Assembly (NCBI RefSeq): GCF_013391105.1
Contig: NZ_CP058335.1
Location: 1,674,001-1,738,000, forward strand
From: Natronomonas salina
GTDB taxonomy: Archaea; Halobacteriota; Halobacteria; Halobacteriales; Haloarculaceae
DNA: 64,000 nucleotides
Reading direction: 5' to 3'
Part shown: in pieces, positions 9,007-17,372 of the stretch
Layout of the letters: each line of letters starts with the position of its first letter
Position numbering within the stretch: the stretch's first letter is position 1
Program-made: the position numbers and the translations under genes
Notes under the pieces: generated by a model
Databases searched by the model: none
Told to the model about the DNA's origin: nothing
What the model saw: only the letters and a program-made list of their open reading frames with translations

Positions 9007-9707
9007 TAGATTCCAACTCCAAGGTAGTTTTCCAGTATCGCTTCGTTTTCACGCAATTCTGCGGGTGTCGCTTGTTCGTGGATTCGGCCGTTATCCATCA
9101 GGTAGATGCGGTCGGCGATGTCCAGCACCAGGTCAACGTTCTGTTCAACAATGACGATGCTGTACCCCGATTCGGCAATCTCCTCGGTGATCTCACCAAT
9201 CTCGGGGATTAAGGATGGCATCAGCCCTTCCGTGGGCTCGTCCATCAGCACAAGTTTCGGGTCCCGCATTAGTGCGCGGGCCATTGCCACCATCTGTTGT
9301 TCGCCACCAGAGAGGGTTCCGGCTTTCTGGTGCATACGATCTTCAACACGAGGGAACCGTTTGAAGATCTGTTCGAGAATCTCGTCGTCGCGAGAGGCCG
9401 TACCTAGGCCCATTACGAGGTTCTCTTCTACGGTCAGATCGGGAAACATACCCCGGTCCTGCGGGACGTAGCCAATCCCTCGGTTTGCGATGCTGCTTGG
9501 CGAGTCGCCAGAGATCACTTCACCGTCAAACCTGATCGTGCCCGTTCGCGGCGGCGTCAGTCCAATTATGGACTTCATGGTCGTGGTCTTTCCGACGCCG
9601 TTGCGCCCCAGTAGCGCTACGACCTCGTCGTTGCCCGCCTCGAAGGTCACGTCATGGAGTATATGGCTTTTCCCGTAATAAGTATTGATAGAATCGACGT
9701 CGAGCAT
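9006..9707 (-). CDS. livF: Branched-chain-type ABC transporter ATP-binding protein LivF
   Basis: The 233-residue ABC ATPase has Walker A GRNGVGKTT, signature LSGGEQQ and Walker B LVLMDEPTEG, with the short LivF-type C-terminus. It is one of two ATPases driving the LivHM permease. It overlaps its neighbours on both sides (livG upstream by one base, the M29-like gene downstream), so the cluster is one transcription unit. The family imports amino acids, urea, amides and aromatic acids; context here suggests a heteroaromatic acid or amide rather than leucine. Confidence 0.9.
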   Translation of the reverse strand: MLDVDSINTYYGKSHILHDVTFEAGNDEVVALLGRNGVGKTTTMKSIIGLTPPRTGTIRFDGEVISGDSPSSIANRGIGYVPQDRGMFPDLTVEENLVMGLGTASRDDEILEQIFKRFPRVEDRMHQKAGTLSGGEQQMVAMARALMRDPKLVLMDEPTEGLMPSLIPEIGEITEEIAESGYSIVIVEQNVDLVLDIADRIYLMDNGRIHEQATPAELRENEAILENYLGVGI

Positions 9708-10453
9708 CAGTAGTCCCTCCCGAAATAGACTTCCTGAACTTGTTCGTTCGCCTGTATATCCGCTGGCGACCCCTCAGCGATAATCTCGCCGTGGTGAAGC
9801 ACGGTCAGATTGTCAACTAATTCCATTACGAGATCCATGTCGTGTTCGATGAGCATTATCGTGATTTCCCCGCGAAGTTCCTCAAGCAGATTAACGACGG
9901 TTCTCGTCTCGCTGGCTGAAAGCCCAGCGGCCGGTTCGTCAAGTAGGAGCAGTTCGGGGTCGCTTGCGAGCGCCAGTGCCATCTCAAGGACCTTCTGATC
10001 ACCATGTGAGAGATTCTCGGCAGTCTCATCAGCGTGTTCAGCAAGCCCAACGCGGGTAAGAATCTCCATAACACGTTTGATTCCTTCCTCGTCATCCCCA
10101 TACCGCTCCAGTGGATTGAGGAAGCTCTTCTGTCCGTTGAGCGCTCCCAGGACGTTCTCGGTGACCGTCAGTTCGGGGAATATACTGGTGATCTGGAATG
10201 CTAACGCCATCCCCCGATTGGTGATTTTGTGAGGTGGCATATCTGTAATCTCCTCATCGCGGAAAAAGATCTTGCCAGACGTTGGGTCAAGCATTCCTGA
10301 AAGCATGTTGAACACAGTTGTCTTACCGGCCCCATTCGGGCCGATAACTCCACGAATTTCGCCCTCATGGATCTCAAGGTCAACGTCGTTGACGGCGGTC
10401 AATTCACCGAACTTTCGGGTAAGTCCGTCTGTCCGAAGTATGGTCTCACTCAT
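9707..10453 (-). CDS. livG: Branched-chain-type ABC transporter ATP-binding protein LivG
   Basis: The 248-residue ABC ATPase has Walker A GPNGAGKTT, signature LSHGDQK, Walker B LLLLDEPAAGLS and the LivG-type ending (QVQEVYFGRDY). It pairs with LivF on the cytoplasmic face of the permease. The start overlaps the livM end by 8 bases and its stop touches the livF start, indicating translational coupling. Confidence 0.9.
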   Translation of the reverse strand: MSETILRTDGLTRKFGELTAVNDVDLEIHEGEIRGVIGPNGAGKTTVFNMLSGMLDPTSGKIFFRDEEITDMPPHKITNRGMALAFQITSIFPELTVTENVLGALNGQKSFLNPLERYGDDEEGIKRVMEILTRVGLAEHADETAENLSHGDQKVLEMALALASDPELLLLDEPAAGLSASETRTVVNLLEELRGEITIMLIEHDMDLVMELVDNLTVLHHGEIIAEGSPADIQANEQVQEVYFGRDY

Positions 10454-11513
10454 CGGTTGTCACCTCCTTTGGCGCGTTCGAATCACTATCAGGTTCGGCC
10501 GGTGGCTCCTCCTCATCGGAGCCTGGCAGTATACCGAATTCCGTCAACCGATCGCGGATTCTTTCGTATACGCCGACAAGGCCTTCCGGCTCGAAAATCA
10601 CTGTTGCCAGTAACAATGCACCAATGATCAATGGATAGGCGTCTGTGAGACCACTCACGTAGTTTGAGGCACCCTCAATTAGAATCGCACCGAAGATAGC
10701 CCCGATGAGGGTTGCACGGCCACCTACGAGAGTGTACACGACCGCATCTCCGGAAACGATCAGGTCAAAGTGTGAAGCGCTCACGAAACCAGTAACGTAC
10801 ATACTCAACGCGCCGGCAAGGCCGGCAAATGCGCCGCTGACGCTGAATGCGATCAGTTTGTAGGCTGTGACGTTGTAGCCGAGCATCCGCACTCGCTGTT
10901 CATTGTCTCGAATCATCCGGAAGACGAGTCCAATCGGCGAGTTCACCAGTCGATTCATGACTAGAAGAGAGACGGCGACTACAGTAAGTACGAAAAAGTA
11001 CCGGAACATCGGATCAAACATCGAATATTCTCCGAGTAATGGTAGTGTGAATTCGGGGAGTAGGACGCTAATCCCGTCTGTGCCACCGGTGATGGATGTC
11101 ATGCTCACGGAGGCGAGGTTCGCGATCAACACAATCAGGATTGTGACAATCACAAACCCATGCGAACTCACTCGAATCGCAATGAGCCCGATGCCTATAG
11201 CGATTATCGCTGTGAGAAGGAATCCAACAATGAGACCAGAAAGGAGTCCCTGGCCGTAGTCTTGGATTGCGAACGTTGCTGCGTACGCTCCGATTCCGTA
11301 GAATACGGCATGTCCGAAACTCAACAGCCCCGTATAACCATATATCAAATCAAATGATGCCCCATATAGACCCAACGCGAGGATTGATGCGGCCAAGAAT
11401 AACAGAAAGTCCCCGACCGTAAAGGGATAGATTATGGCGATTACTGCGAGGAGAATCCAGCCGCCGTGTTTTGGCGTCAGCGTACCGAGAGGGGTATCGA
11501 ACGTACGTGTCAT
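10446..11513 (-). CDS. livM: Branched-chain-type ABC transporter permease LivM
   Basis: The 355-residue membrane permease has about nine hydrophobic segments and the LivM hallmark SFDLIYGYTGLLSFGHAVFYG, plus the loop AFAGLAGALSMYVTGFVS. A hydrophilic acidic tail (about 30 residues, GSDEEEPPAEPDSDSNAPKE) extends into the cytoplasm and is typical of haloarchaeal acidity rather than a domain. It overlaps livH by 4 bases. Confidence 0.9.
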   Translation of the reverse strand: MTRTFDTPLGTLTPKHGGWILLAVIAIIYPFTVGDFLLFLAASILALGLYGASFDLIYGYTGLLSFGHAVFYGIGAYAATFAIQDYGQGLLSGLIVGFLLTAIIAIGIGLIAIRVSSHGFVIVTILIVLIANLASVSMTSITGGTDGISVLLPEFTLPLLGEYSMFDPMFRYFFVLTVVAVSLLVMNRLVNSPIGLVFRMIRDNEQRVRMLGYNVTAYKLIAFSVSGAFAGLAGALSMYVTGFVSASHFDLIVSGDAVVYTLVGGRATLIGAIFGAILIEGASNYVSGLTDAYPLIIGALLLATVIFEPEGLVGVYERIRDRLTEFGILPGSDEEEPPAEPDSDSNAPKEVTTDE

Positions 11514-12376
11514 GCTGAAGCACCTCTGAAGATACCGTCTGGGCGTACCAACACAAATGCGATCATCAGCGAGAAGGTCAAGATGCGCGCCTCAACTGGC
11601 GTCATGAATATAGTAGTCACATTCTCAACTACCGCGTATATTAAGCTGGCGACGAGGACACCACGTAGGGAACCTAGTCCGCCGACAATCACAACCATGA
11701 AAGCGACGGCAAGGACATCCAGTCCCATCAGGTGGCCAACACTGACGATGGGTGCCAGTAATACACCGGCTAGCGCGGCTAAGAATGCACCGAGGCCGAA
11801 CGTGAATATGTATACCTTAGAGGTTGGTATACCGAGCGCACTAGCAGTGTCGCGGTCTTGGCGGACTCCGCGCATCCAAGTACCGTATCGAGTCCGAAAG
11901 AGAAACAGGTATAGACAAACCATTAGTCCGATTGAGACGCCACCCACCACTAGACGGTACAGTGAGTAGGAGATGCCCGCAAACGAGATCGTACCGGCAA
12001 TCGGAGCCGCCACCGACCGAGTGCCTGGCCCGAATGTCATCAAGGCTAGTTGATCGAGGATCAATAAGAGACCGAAGGTTGCGATTAGCGTGATTGTGAG
12101 GTCGTCCTCAATGGGCCGGAGGATTCCACGCTCGACTGTCATCCCAATCACACCGACGGCGAGGGGTGCAATCAATAGCGCGGCAAGGAAGCTCCCTGTA
12201 GCACCAATGGTGAACCATCCGATGACCGCACCCAACATATACAGCGACCCGTGTGCCAGGTTCACGATCTCGAGCAGCCCATAAATCAGATTTAATCCAA
12301 GGGCAATTAATGCAATAATCAATCCCCAAGTGACGCCGTTCAGAAGCGCCACTGCGAGGTCACTTTCCAGCGCCAT
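11510..12376 (-). CDS. livH: Branched-chain-type ABC transporter permease LivH
   Basis: The 288-residue permease has the LivH pattern GLIIALIALGLNLIYGLLEIVNLAHGSLYML and the loop AFLAALAGVLLAPIVSVGHLMGLD. It is the first gene of the operon livH-livM-livG-livF-M29-like. No clear TATA element was found directly upstream. The two candidate substrate-binding proteins for this transporter lie about 3.5-6 kb away (15946-18647). Confidence 0.9.
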   Translation of the reverse strand: MALESDLAVALLNGVTWGLIIALIALGLNLIYGLLEIVNLAHGSLYMLGAVIGWFTIGATGSFLAALLIAPLAVGVIGMTVERGILRPIEDDLTITLIATFGLLLILDQLALMTFGPGTRSVAAPIAGTISFAGISYSLYRLVVGGVSIGLMVCLYLFLFRTRYGTWMRGVRQDRDTASALGIPTSKVYIFTFGLGAFLAALAGVLLAPIVSVGHLMGLDVLAVAFMVVIVGGLGSLRGVLVASLIYAVVENVTTIFMTPVEARILTFSLMIAFVLVRPDGIFRGASA

Positions 12377-12670
12377 ATCTTTAGTAGATTTCCCCGTCTG
12401 AGCGACTTACAACGCGATTTCCGTCAATCAGCAGCCCATATCTCGACAATAGATTTCGAACCTGCCAAATTACGCCAAGCTTGGTAATCATACACCTGCC
12501 ACTGTTATTCACACTCATGACCTGGTCGAGTAGTTTCAACGCTATTGGTATAAAGGTTGCTGGAAAATTCGGTCAACTGGATGGACTGTGACCACTGGAC
12601 AATGGAAGATTTTGACATCTATACCACTTGGGGACCACCGATGATCGGACTCATGGAGGACATGAACAAG

Positions 12671-12679
12671 CTATATATT
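12671..12679 (+). promoter_or_regulatory. TATA box for the cupin-enamidase operon
   Basis: CTATATATT lies about 65 bases before the cupin ATG. A start about 27 bases downstream would give a leader of roughly 40 bases containing a GGAG Shine-Dalgarno-like run near 12729-12732, unlike the leaderless genes around it. Confidence 0.45.
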
Positions 12680-12743
12680 TCATCTCTCTAAAGCCATACC
12701 GTGGCATGAGTTACCAATGCAAGTCCCAGGAGATTGACCGACC

Positions 12744-13133
12744 ATGACAGATTTAACCGGCGGAAAAATCGTCGTGCAGAACACTGATGAACTGCCGAAG
12801 TTCGGAAACGAAAAGTTTGCAAGCCAGATACTGGCCGATGAGACCATTGGCGTCGAGAATGTGAGTGTTGGCGTCGTAACGTTCGAACCTGATGCGGAAG
12901 GCTCACGACACGTTCGGGAAGTTGAGGAAATTGTATATATTCTCGACGGTGTAGCCGAGATTATCACCGACAACGAAACCTACCGGCTCACGAGGGGACA
13001 AGCAGCAGTGATTCCGCCCGGTGTGTATCACAAACATGTGAATGCCGGAACTGAGCCGCTCCGAAAGCTCTGGATATTCGCTCCACAAGGACCAGAAAAA
13101 GACATCCGCGAACGAGAGGTAACTGGATCATGA
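12744..13133 (+). CDS. Cupin-domain protein coupled to enamidase
   Basis: The 129-residue single-cupin protein has a first motif HVREVEEIVYILDG (an Arg where many cupins have the second His). The second motif, GQAAVIPPGVYHKHVN, fits the PxG-x2-H-x3-N consensus. At least two His and one Glu are placed to bind a metal. Its stop overlaps the enamidase start (ATGA), so the proteins are made together. A role in the step after ring opening, such as handling or decarboxylating 2-formylglutarate, is a guess from position only; regulatory or oxygenase cupins are equally possible. Confidence 0.8.
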   Translation: MTDLTGGKIVVQNTDELPKFGNEKFASQILADETIGVENVSVGVVTFEPDAEGSRHVREVEEIVYILDGVAEIITDNETYRLTRGQAAVIPPGVYHKHVNAGTEPLRKLWIFAPQGPEKDIREREVTGS

Positions 13134-14275
13134 GCACACTTGTGACGAACATCGGCCAAGTCGTCACTGGACGTCTTGAGGAACCTATACTCGATGTGGA
13201 GACGGTCTACATCGAAGGTGGCAGGATTCGGGAGCTGGGTACGACGACAGCAACGGCTGAAACCACCATCAACGCAAACGGCCTCACCCTGACACCGGGC
13301 CTCCTTGACTCACACGTCCATCCCGTATTCGGCGACTACACGCCCCGCCAGCAGACGGTCGGATGGTGCGAAAGCTACCTTCACGGTGGGATTACTTCCA
13401 TGATTTCGAATGGAGAGCCGCACCTCCCTGGCCGCCCCGACGACATCGAGAGCGCAAAGTCACTCGCTACACTCGCCCGAAAATCCTATTCCAAGAAGAG
13501 GCCGGGGGGTGTGAAGGTCCGAGGTGGTACCCTGATTCTCAACGGAGATATGACCGAAGCAGACATTGAGGACGTCTACCGTGAGGGTGTCGAACGACTG
13601 AAATTTCTTATGCCAGTTGAAGACCGCGATCGCGCTCGAGATTTGGTGACCTGGGGGCACGAGCGGGACATGATAGTTCTCATGCATTGCGGTGGCACGA
13701 GCCTTCCAGGCGTGAAATCTACGAACGCGGAGATGTTCGTCGACATTGAACCCGATATCGCCGCCCACGTCAACGGTGGCCCAACACCCATTCCTGACGA
13801 CGAGGTTGCAAAGCTGGTCATCGAGACAGACATCGTTCTAGACTTGGTACTTGCGGGGAACCAGCGGGTCGCAGTCGATGTTCTGAAGATGGCTGACGAA
13901 CGGAATGACCTCCATCGCGTACAACTCGGTACCGATACACCCTCGGGAACCGGTGTAACTCCGCTCGGAGTCCTGCTGGAAGCCGCTTTTTTGACCGGCA
14001 TGACCGATATAGCCCCCGAATCTGTCATCTGTTTGGCTAGCGGAAACACAGCTAGACATCACAATCTCGACACTGGTAGGATAGAGAAGGGGCGGCCAGC
14101 AGACATGATATTGATGGGAGCCCCTAAAGGGAGTCAGGCTGAGACAGCTCTCGAGACACTGAATGCAGGGACGTATCCAGCAATAGATACGGTGTTCGTT
14201 GATGGAGAGGTCTTGGTCCATGGGAGTCGAAACACCGCTCCTGCAAAAACGACGACAACAATCGAAGGAACATGA
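13130..14275 (+). CDS. Enamidase-like amidohydrolase (cyclic enamide ring opening)
   Basis: The 381-residue amidohydrolase superfamily member is colinear with Eubacterium barkeri enamidase as I recall that sequence. Shared segments include TPGLLDSHVHPVFGDYTPRQ, LHGGITSMISNGEPHLPGRP, MHCGGTSLPG, AHVNGGPTPI, GTDTPSGTG and SRNTAPAK near the C-terminus. Metal ligands are in place: H62, H64, H186, H213 and D269. The bridging Glu of the E. barkeri enzyme is not apparent; K158 lies there and could serve as a carbamylated Lys. Enamidase hydrolyses 1,4,5,6-tetrahydro-6-oxonicotinate to 2-formylglutarate and ammonium. Close resemblance along the whole length makes the family call strong; the exact substrate is inferred. 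Its stop overlaps the next gene (ATGATGA). Confidence 0.85.
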   Translation: MSTLVTNIGQVVTGRLEEPILDVETVYIEGGRIRELGTTTATAETTINANGLTLTPGLLDSHVHPVFGDYTPRQQTVGWCESYLHGGITSMISNGEPHLPGRPDDIESAKSLATLARKSYSKKRPGGVKVRGGTLILNGDMTEADIEDVYREGVERLKFLMPVEDRDRARDLVTWGHERDMIVLMHCGGTSLPGVKSTNAEMFVDIEPDIAAHVNGGPTPIPDDEVAKLVIETDIVLDLVLAGNQRVAVDVLKMADERNDLHRVQLGTDTPSGTGVTPLGVLLEAAFLTGMTDIAPESVICLASGNTARHHNLDTGRIEKGRPADMILMGAPKGSQAETALETLNAGTYPAIDTVFVDGEVLVHGSRNTAPAKTTTTIEGT

Positions 14276-14841
14276 TGAAACCAAGTATTCGGACACAGGC
14301 GATGGTTGAATTGACAACGTACCGTGACGGGGAAAGAGCGCTTGATAACCCAATCACGAAAGTTGCCGGAGTGGCCGTCCTCGATAACCCTTACTCAGGA
14401 ACGTGAGAAGAAGACCTGTCTCTACTTACCAAGTGGGGCGCCGACCTTGGTGAGAGATTAACCGAGTCTGCCGTCGATCGACTCGGCGGGGCGAAAATCG
14501 TCGAGAGCTATGGGAAAGGAGGTATTGTCGGCAGCGACGGTGAGCTTGAGCACGTTGCGGCGATGCTCCACCCCGAACTCGGGGCGCCGTTACGAGAAGT
14601 CGTTGGCGGTGGAGACGCAATCATCCCCAGCGCAAAGAAACGTGGAGGACCCGGTGCGGTGCTTGACGTGCCGACCCATTACAAGGATGAGGCCTATGTG
14701 CGGACGCACTACGATGCAATGCCGGTCCGAATTGAGGATGCGCCTGCGGCCGATGAGCTTGTCCTGATTATCGTTGTAACCGACGGCGGGCGGCCACACC
14801 CACGCATCGGCGGGCTACAGAAAAACGGGCTCGAAGACTGA
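14272..14841 (+). pseudogene. Amino acid synthesis family (PF06684-like) gene with an in-frame TGA
   Basis: One continuous frame from ATG 14272 to the stop at 14839-14841 encodes the typical family protein, except for TGA at 14404-14406 (about codon 45). Downstream of the stop the family core is intact: IVESYGKGGIVGSDGELEHV, LHPELGAPLREVVGGGDAI, PSAKKRGGPG and VTDGGRPHPRIGGLQ. Members are toblerone-fold-like proteins of uncertain function often found near amidohydrolases. No frameshift accompanies the stop, so this is either a recent nonsense mutation, a sequencing error or rare readthrough. It is the third gene of the cupin-enamidase operon and overlaps enamidase by 4 bases. Confidence 0.75.
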
Positions 14842-14848
14842 TCAAGCA

Positions 14849-15739
14849 TTAGACCTGAAGCGCGACGAGAGCAGCGCCCAGAGCAACGATTGCACCCGCA
14901 ACAACGATTTTCCAAGTGACCCGTTCAAGCCGCTGAAGGAACACGTACGAGATAACAATGACAAACAACGGACTCGTCTGCAGGACTGGCTGAACAAGCA
15001 CCACAGGGGCGACTGCAAGCGCCGCGTAGTAACTGAGTAGGAACGCCGAGTTCGCGAGCCCGGCCGCCACGTACCACTTCGTGTTCGTCGATTGAAACGC
15101 GCTCCGGCTAGGTAACGTCCCCCGGTACCGCAAGTATGCGTAGAAGGCTACGGTCGCGGTCAGCGTCTTGACGCCGAGGCCGACGAAAGGAGAAGTTCCC
15201 GTCGCCAAGCCAACTTTTGCGAAGATCGGCTCAATGCCGTACAGGAAAGCGGACGCCAACGGCAGGGCAAGGTAAGACCAAGAGAGTGAATCGAGTCCGT
15301 CCGAAGAACTGCGGCTCTCCAACGAAATGATGGCAACGCCGATTACGACCAATACTGTGCCGACACCCATGAGTGGCGTCAGCGTCTCTCCGAGGACGAG
15401 GACTGCGAGGATAGCTGCATGAATCGGCTGAGAGGCTTTAATCGGTTCTGATCGGCTCGCCCCTATCCGTTCGATACCTGCGTACTCGAAGGCCCTACCC
15501 ATCATCGTACCGACCAGCCCGGCAGCAGTGAAGGCGAGCAATGCATTCTGAGGTAGGGTATAATCCGGATAACCAACGGCAATTCCGATTGGAACAAGCA
15601 CGGCGATGTTCACGAGTAAGACGACGATCAGTGCATCGTTGGACTGACCACTATCTGTTCCCACGCGGACGCAGCCTACTTGTACTGCGAGGAATAACGC
15701 GGCTGATACCGCGAGTCCAGCACCGACTAAATCAACCAT
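14849..15739 (-). CDS. EamA/DMT-family membrane transporter
   Basis: The 296-residue protein has ten hydrophobic segments in two repeated EamA halves. Typical elements are ASRSEPIKASQPIHAAILAVLVLGETLTP in the first half and YYAALAVAPVVLVQPVLQTSPLFVIVISYVFLQRLE in the second. The family exports or imports small metabolites such as amino acids and nucleosides. It lies inside the catabolic island, convergent with the enamidase operon, so it may move a pathway compound. Substrate is unknown. Confidence 0.85.
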   Translation of the reverse strand: MVDLVGAGLAVSAALFLAVQVGCVRVGTDSGQSNDALIVVLLVNIAVLVPIGIAVGYPDYTLPQNALLAFTAAGLVGTMMGRAFEYAGIERIGASRSEPIKASQPIHAAILAVLVLGETLTPLMGVGTVLVVIGVAIISLESRSSSDGLDSLSWSYLALPLASAFLYGIEPIFAKVGLATGTSPFVGLGVKTLTATVAFYAYLRYRGTLPSRSAFQSTNTKWYVAAGLANSAFLLSYYAALAVAPVVLVQPVLQTSPLFVIVISYVFLQRLERVTWKIVVAGAIVALGAALVALQV

Positions 15740-15945
15740 TCATTTATTCAATCACAGAGACCCATTTTTGTTTTATCGGTTCTTATAATATGAATGTCCA
15801 CGAGGTAACGACTACTCACTTTCCGTCGGAAATCCCCTTGGGAGTCAATCGGGGTGAGCCATCTGGTAGCTGCGAAACGTTCCCATGGAGCGAACAACTC
15901 CTCATCGAGTAGATCTTATGGCCATCGGCTAATCGAAGTACTGGA

Positions 15946-17178
15946 TTAGAACTCCTGATCAGCTAGGTTCGCCCTCGCTGGTAGTGGCGGTTCCGTTAGC
16001 TCCATCTTCGACACCGTTTCGAGTTCCGAACCGGAGACCCTAGTAATGTAGCGGTTCATGAAGGCTTGGTGGTCTTCGCCACGGATGAATTTATCACCTT
16101 GTGGGTAGGCCGTTCCGGCTTCGACTGACGGCCCCGTTTCGAACCACTCAATGAATGCCTGATGGTCCTCCTGACTTGACCAGCCCGATGCTTCGATTCC
16201 GTCTCGGATGAACGAGAGCGCCTCGTAGGCGACCCAGTACTGGCGGACAAGAGCCCTATCTGTGCCCTCAACGTCCGCAACCTCCCGAAGGTGATTATTC
16301 CCCTCTGTGTCCAGGTTTGGTGGGAGTCCAGTAATGAAGGAGGCCCCCTGCCCGGAGTCCTGAATATCTTCAATGTTCGTACCTTCGATTCCAGATATGT
16401 CACCAAATCGCTCCCCTGGAATACCCAAATCGGCGCTCTGTTTCAGGAAGCTGATCGAAGATGGGAGGATAAGTGCCGTGAACAAGACATCTGTCTCATC
16501 CGGGACGCTGTTTAGGTGCGGTGTGAGATCTGTCTCACCAACGCTGACTGGAATTGTATCAAGAATCTGGCCTTCGTTACCCATGACCTCTTTTATCGCG
16601 TCCCGCCATTGCTGGCCGAACGCGTAGTCTTGATACATGATTGTCCAGTTCGATCCGAGATTCTCCAACCCCCACTCTACACCTAATGCAGCGTTTTGTG
16701 TTATGTCATGTGCGGTCCGAATTGTCCAGCGGTTCCCATCCTCGCCGGTAACTGATGGGGCTGAACCGCTTGGAAAGTACGGAACCTGCATCTGTTTGGC
16801 AAGTGGAATCGATGCAATATTCACGCCTGAGGAGAATGAGCCGATAATAAAATCAACTCCTTCCTGCTGAGCGAGGCGTCGAAATACCTGACCACCAGCC
16901 TCCGAGTTGGTTTCTGTGTCCTCTACAAACAGTTCCACATCTCGGCCATCAATTCCACCGTTACTGTTGATCTCCTCAATGTAGCCTTCCAGAACCCGTC
17001 TGAACCAGAACCCATAGGTTGACAGTGATCCAGTAAGGTCGGCCTGCAATCCGACTTTAATTCCGTCATCAGTATCACTATCACCACCACTGAGGCAACC
17101 AGCCAGTCCGATGGCACTGCCTGCACCGAGTGATTGGAGAACGCTACGCCTGTTAACGAATTCTCGTGCTCTCTTCAT
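15946..17178 (-). CDS. Liv-type ABC transporter solute-binding lipoprotein 1
   Basis: The 410-residue substrate-binding protein has an N-terminal region with a twin-Arg motif (NRRSVLQSLG) and lipobox (LAGC). The periplasmic-binding fold type I follows, beginning IKVGLQADLTGSLSTYGFW. It is exported folded by Tat and anchored outside the membrane. It is clearly paralogous to the next gene (shared YGFW.RR.LE, DTET.SEAGGQVFRRL, YQDYAFGQQ, RGEDHQAFM). It is the likely receptor for the LivHMGF permease encoded upstream. The ligand is not known; context suggests an N-heteroaromatic acid. Confidence 0.9.
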   Translation of the reverse strand: MKRAREFVNRRSVLQSLGAGSAIGLAGCLSGGDSDTDDGIKVGLQADLTGSLSTYGFWFRRVLEGYIEEINSNGGIDGRDVELFVEDTETNSEAGGQVFRRLAQQEGVDFIIGSFSSGVNIASIPLAKQMQVPYFPSGSAPSVTGEDGNRWTIRTAHDITQNAALGVEWGLENLGSNWTIMYQDYAFGQQWRDAIKEVMGNEGQILDTIPVSVGETDLTPHLNSVPDETDVLFTALILPSSISFLKQSADLGIPGERFGDISGIEGTNIEDIQDSGQGASFITGLPPNLDTEGNNHLREVADVEGTDRALVRQYWVAYEALSFIRDGIEASGWSSQEDHQAFIEWFETGPSVEAGTAYPQGDKFIRGEDHQAFMNRYITRVSGSELETVSKMELTEPPLPARANLADQEF

Positions 17179-17372
17179 GTTTTGTTGACCCTCAATTTGA
17201 TTAGGTCACACACCCCGTGGTATGTGCCTTCATCACATAGCGTATCTAAGGTGCAATAACTCTTCTGATGGTGGTATAGCAAACTCAGGCAGAAAAGCGA
17301 ATTTCAGCTATTTTGGTCTACCGAATACCCTCCGCCCTTCACTATAGGAAGTCAGCTTTCAAATAAGACCCC

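Noticed and set aside
14404-14406. Selenocysteine or other recoding at the TGA
   Set aside because: No selenocysteine system is known in haloarchaea and no structured element is evident; pseudogene or error is simpler.
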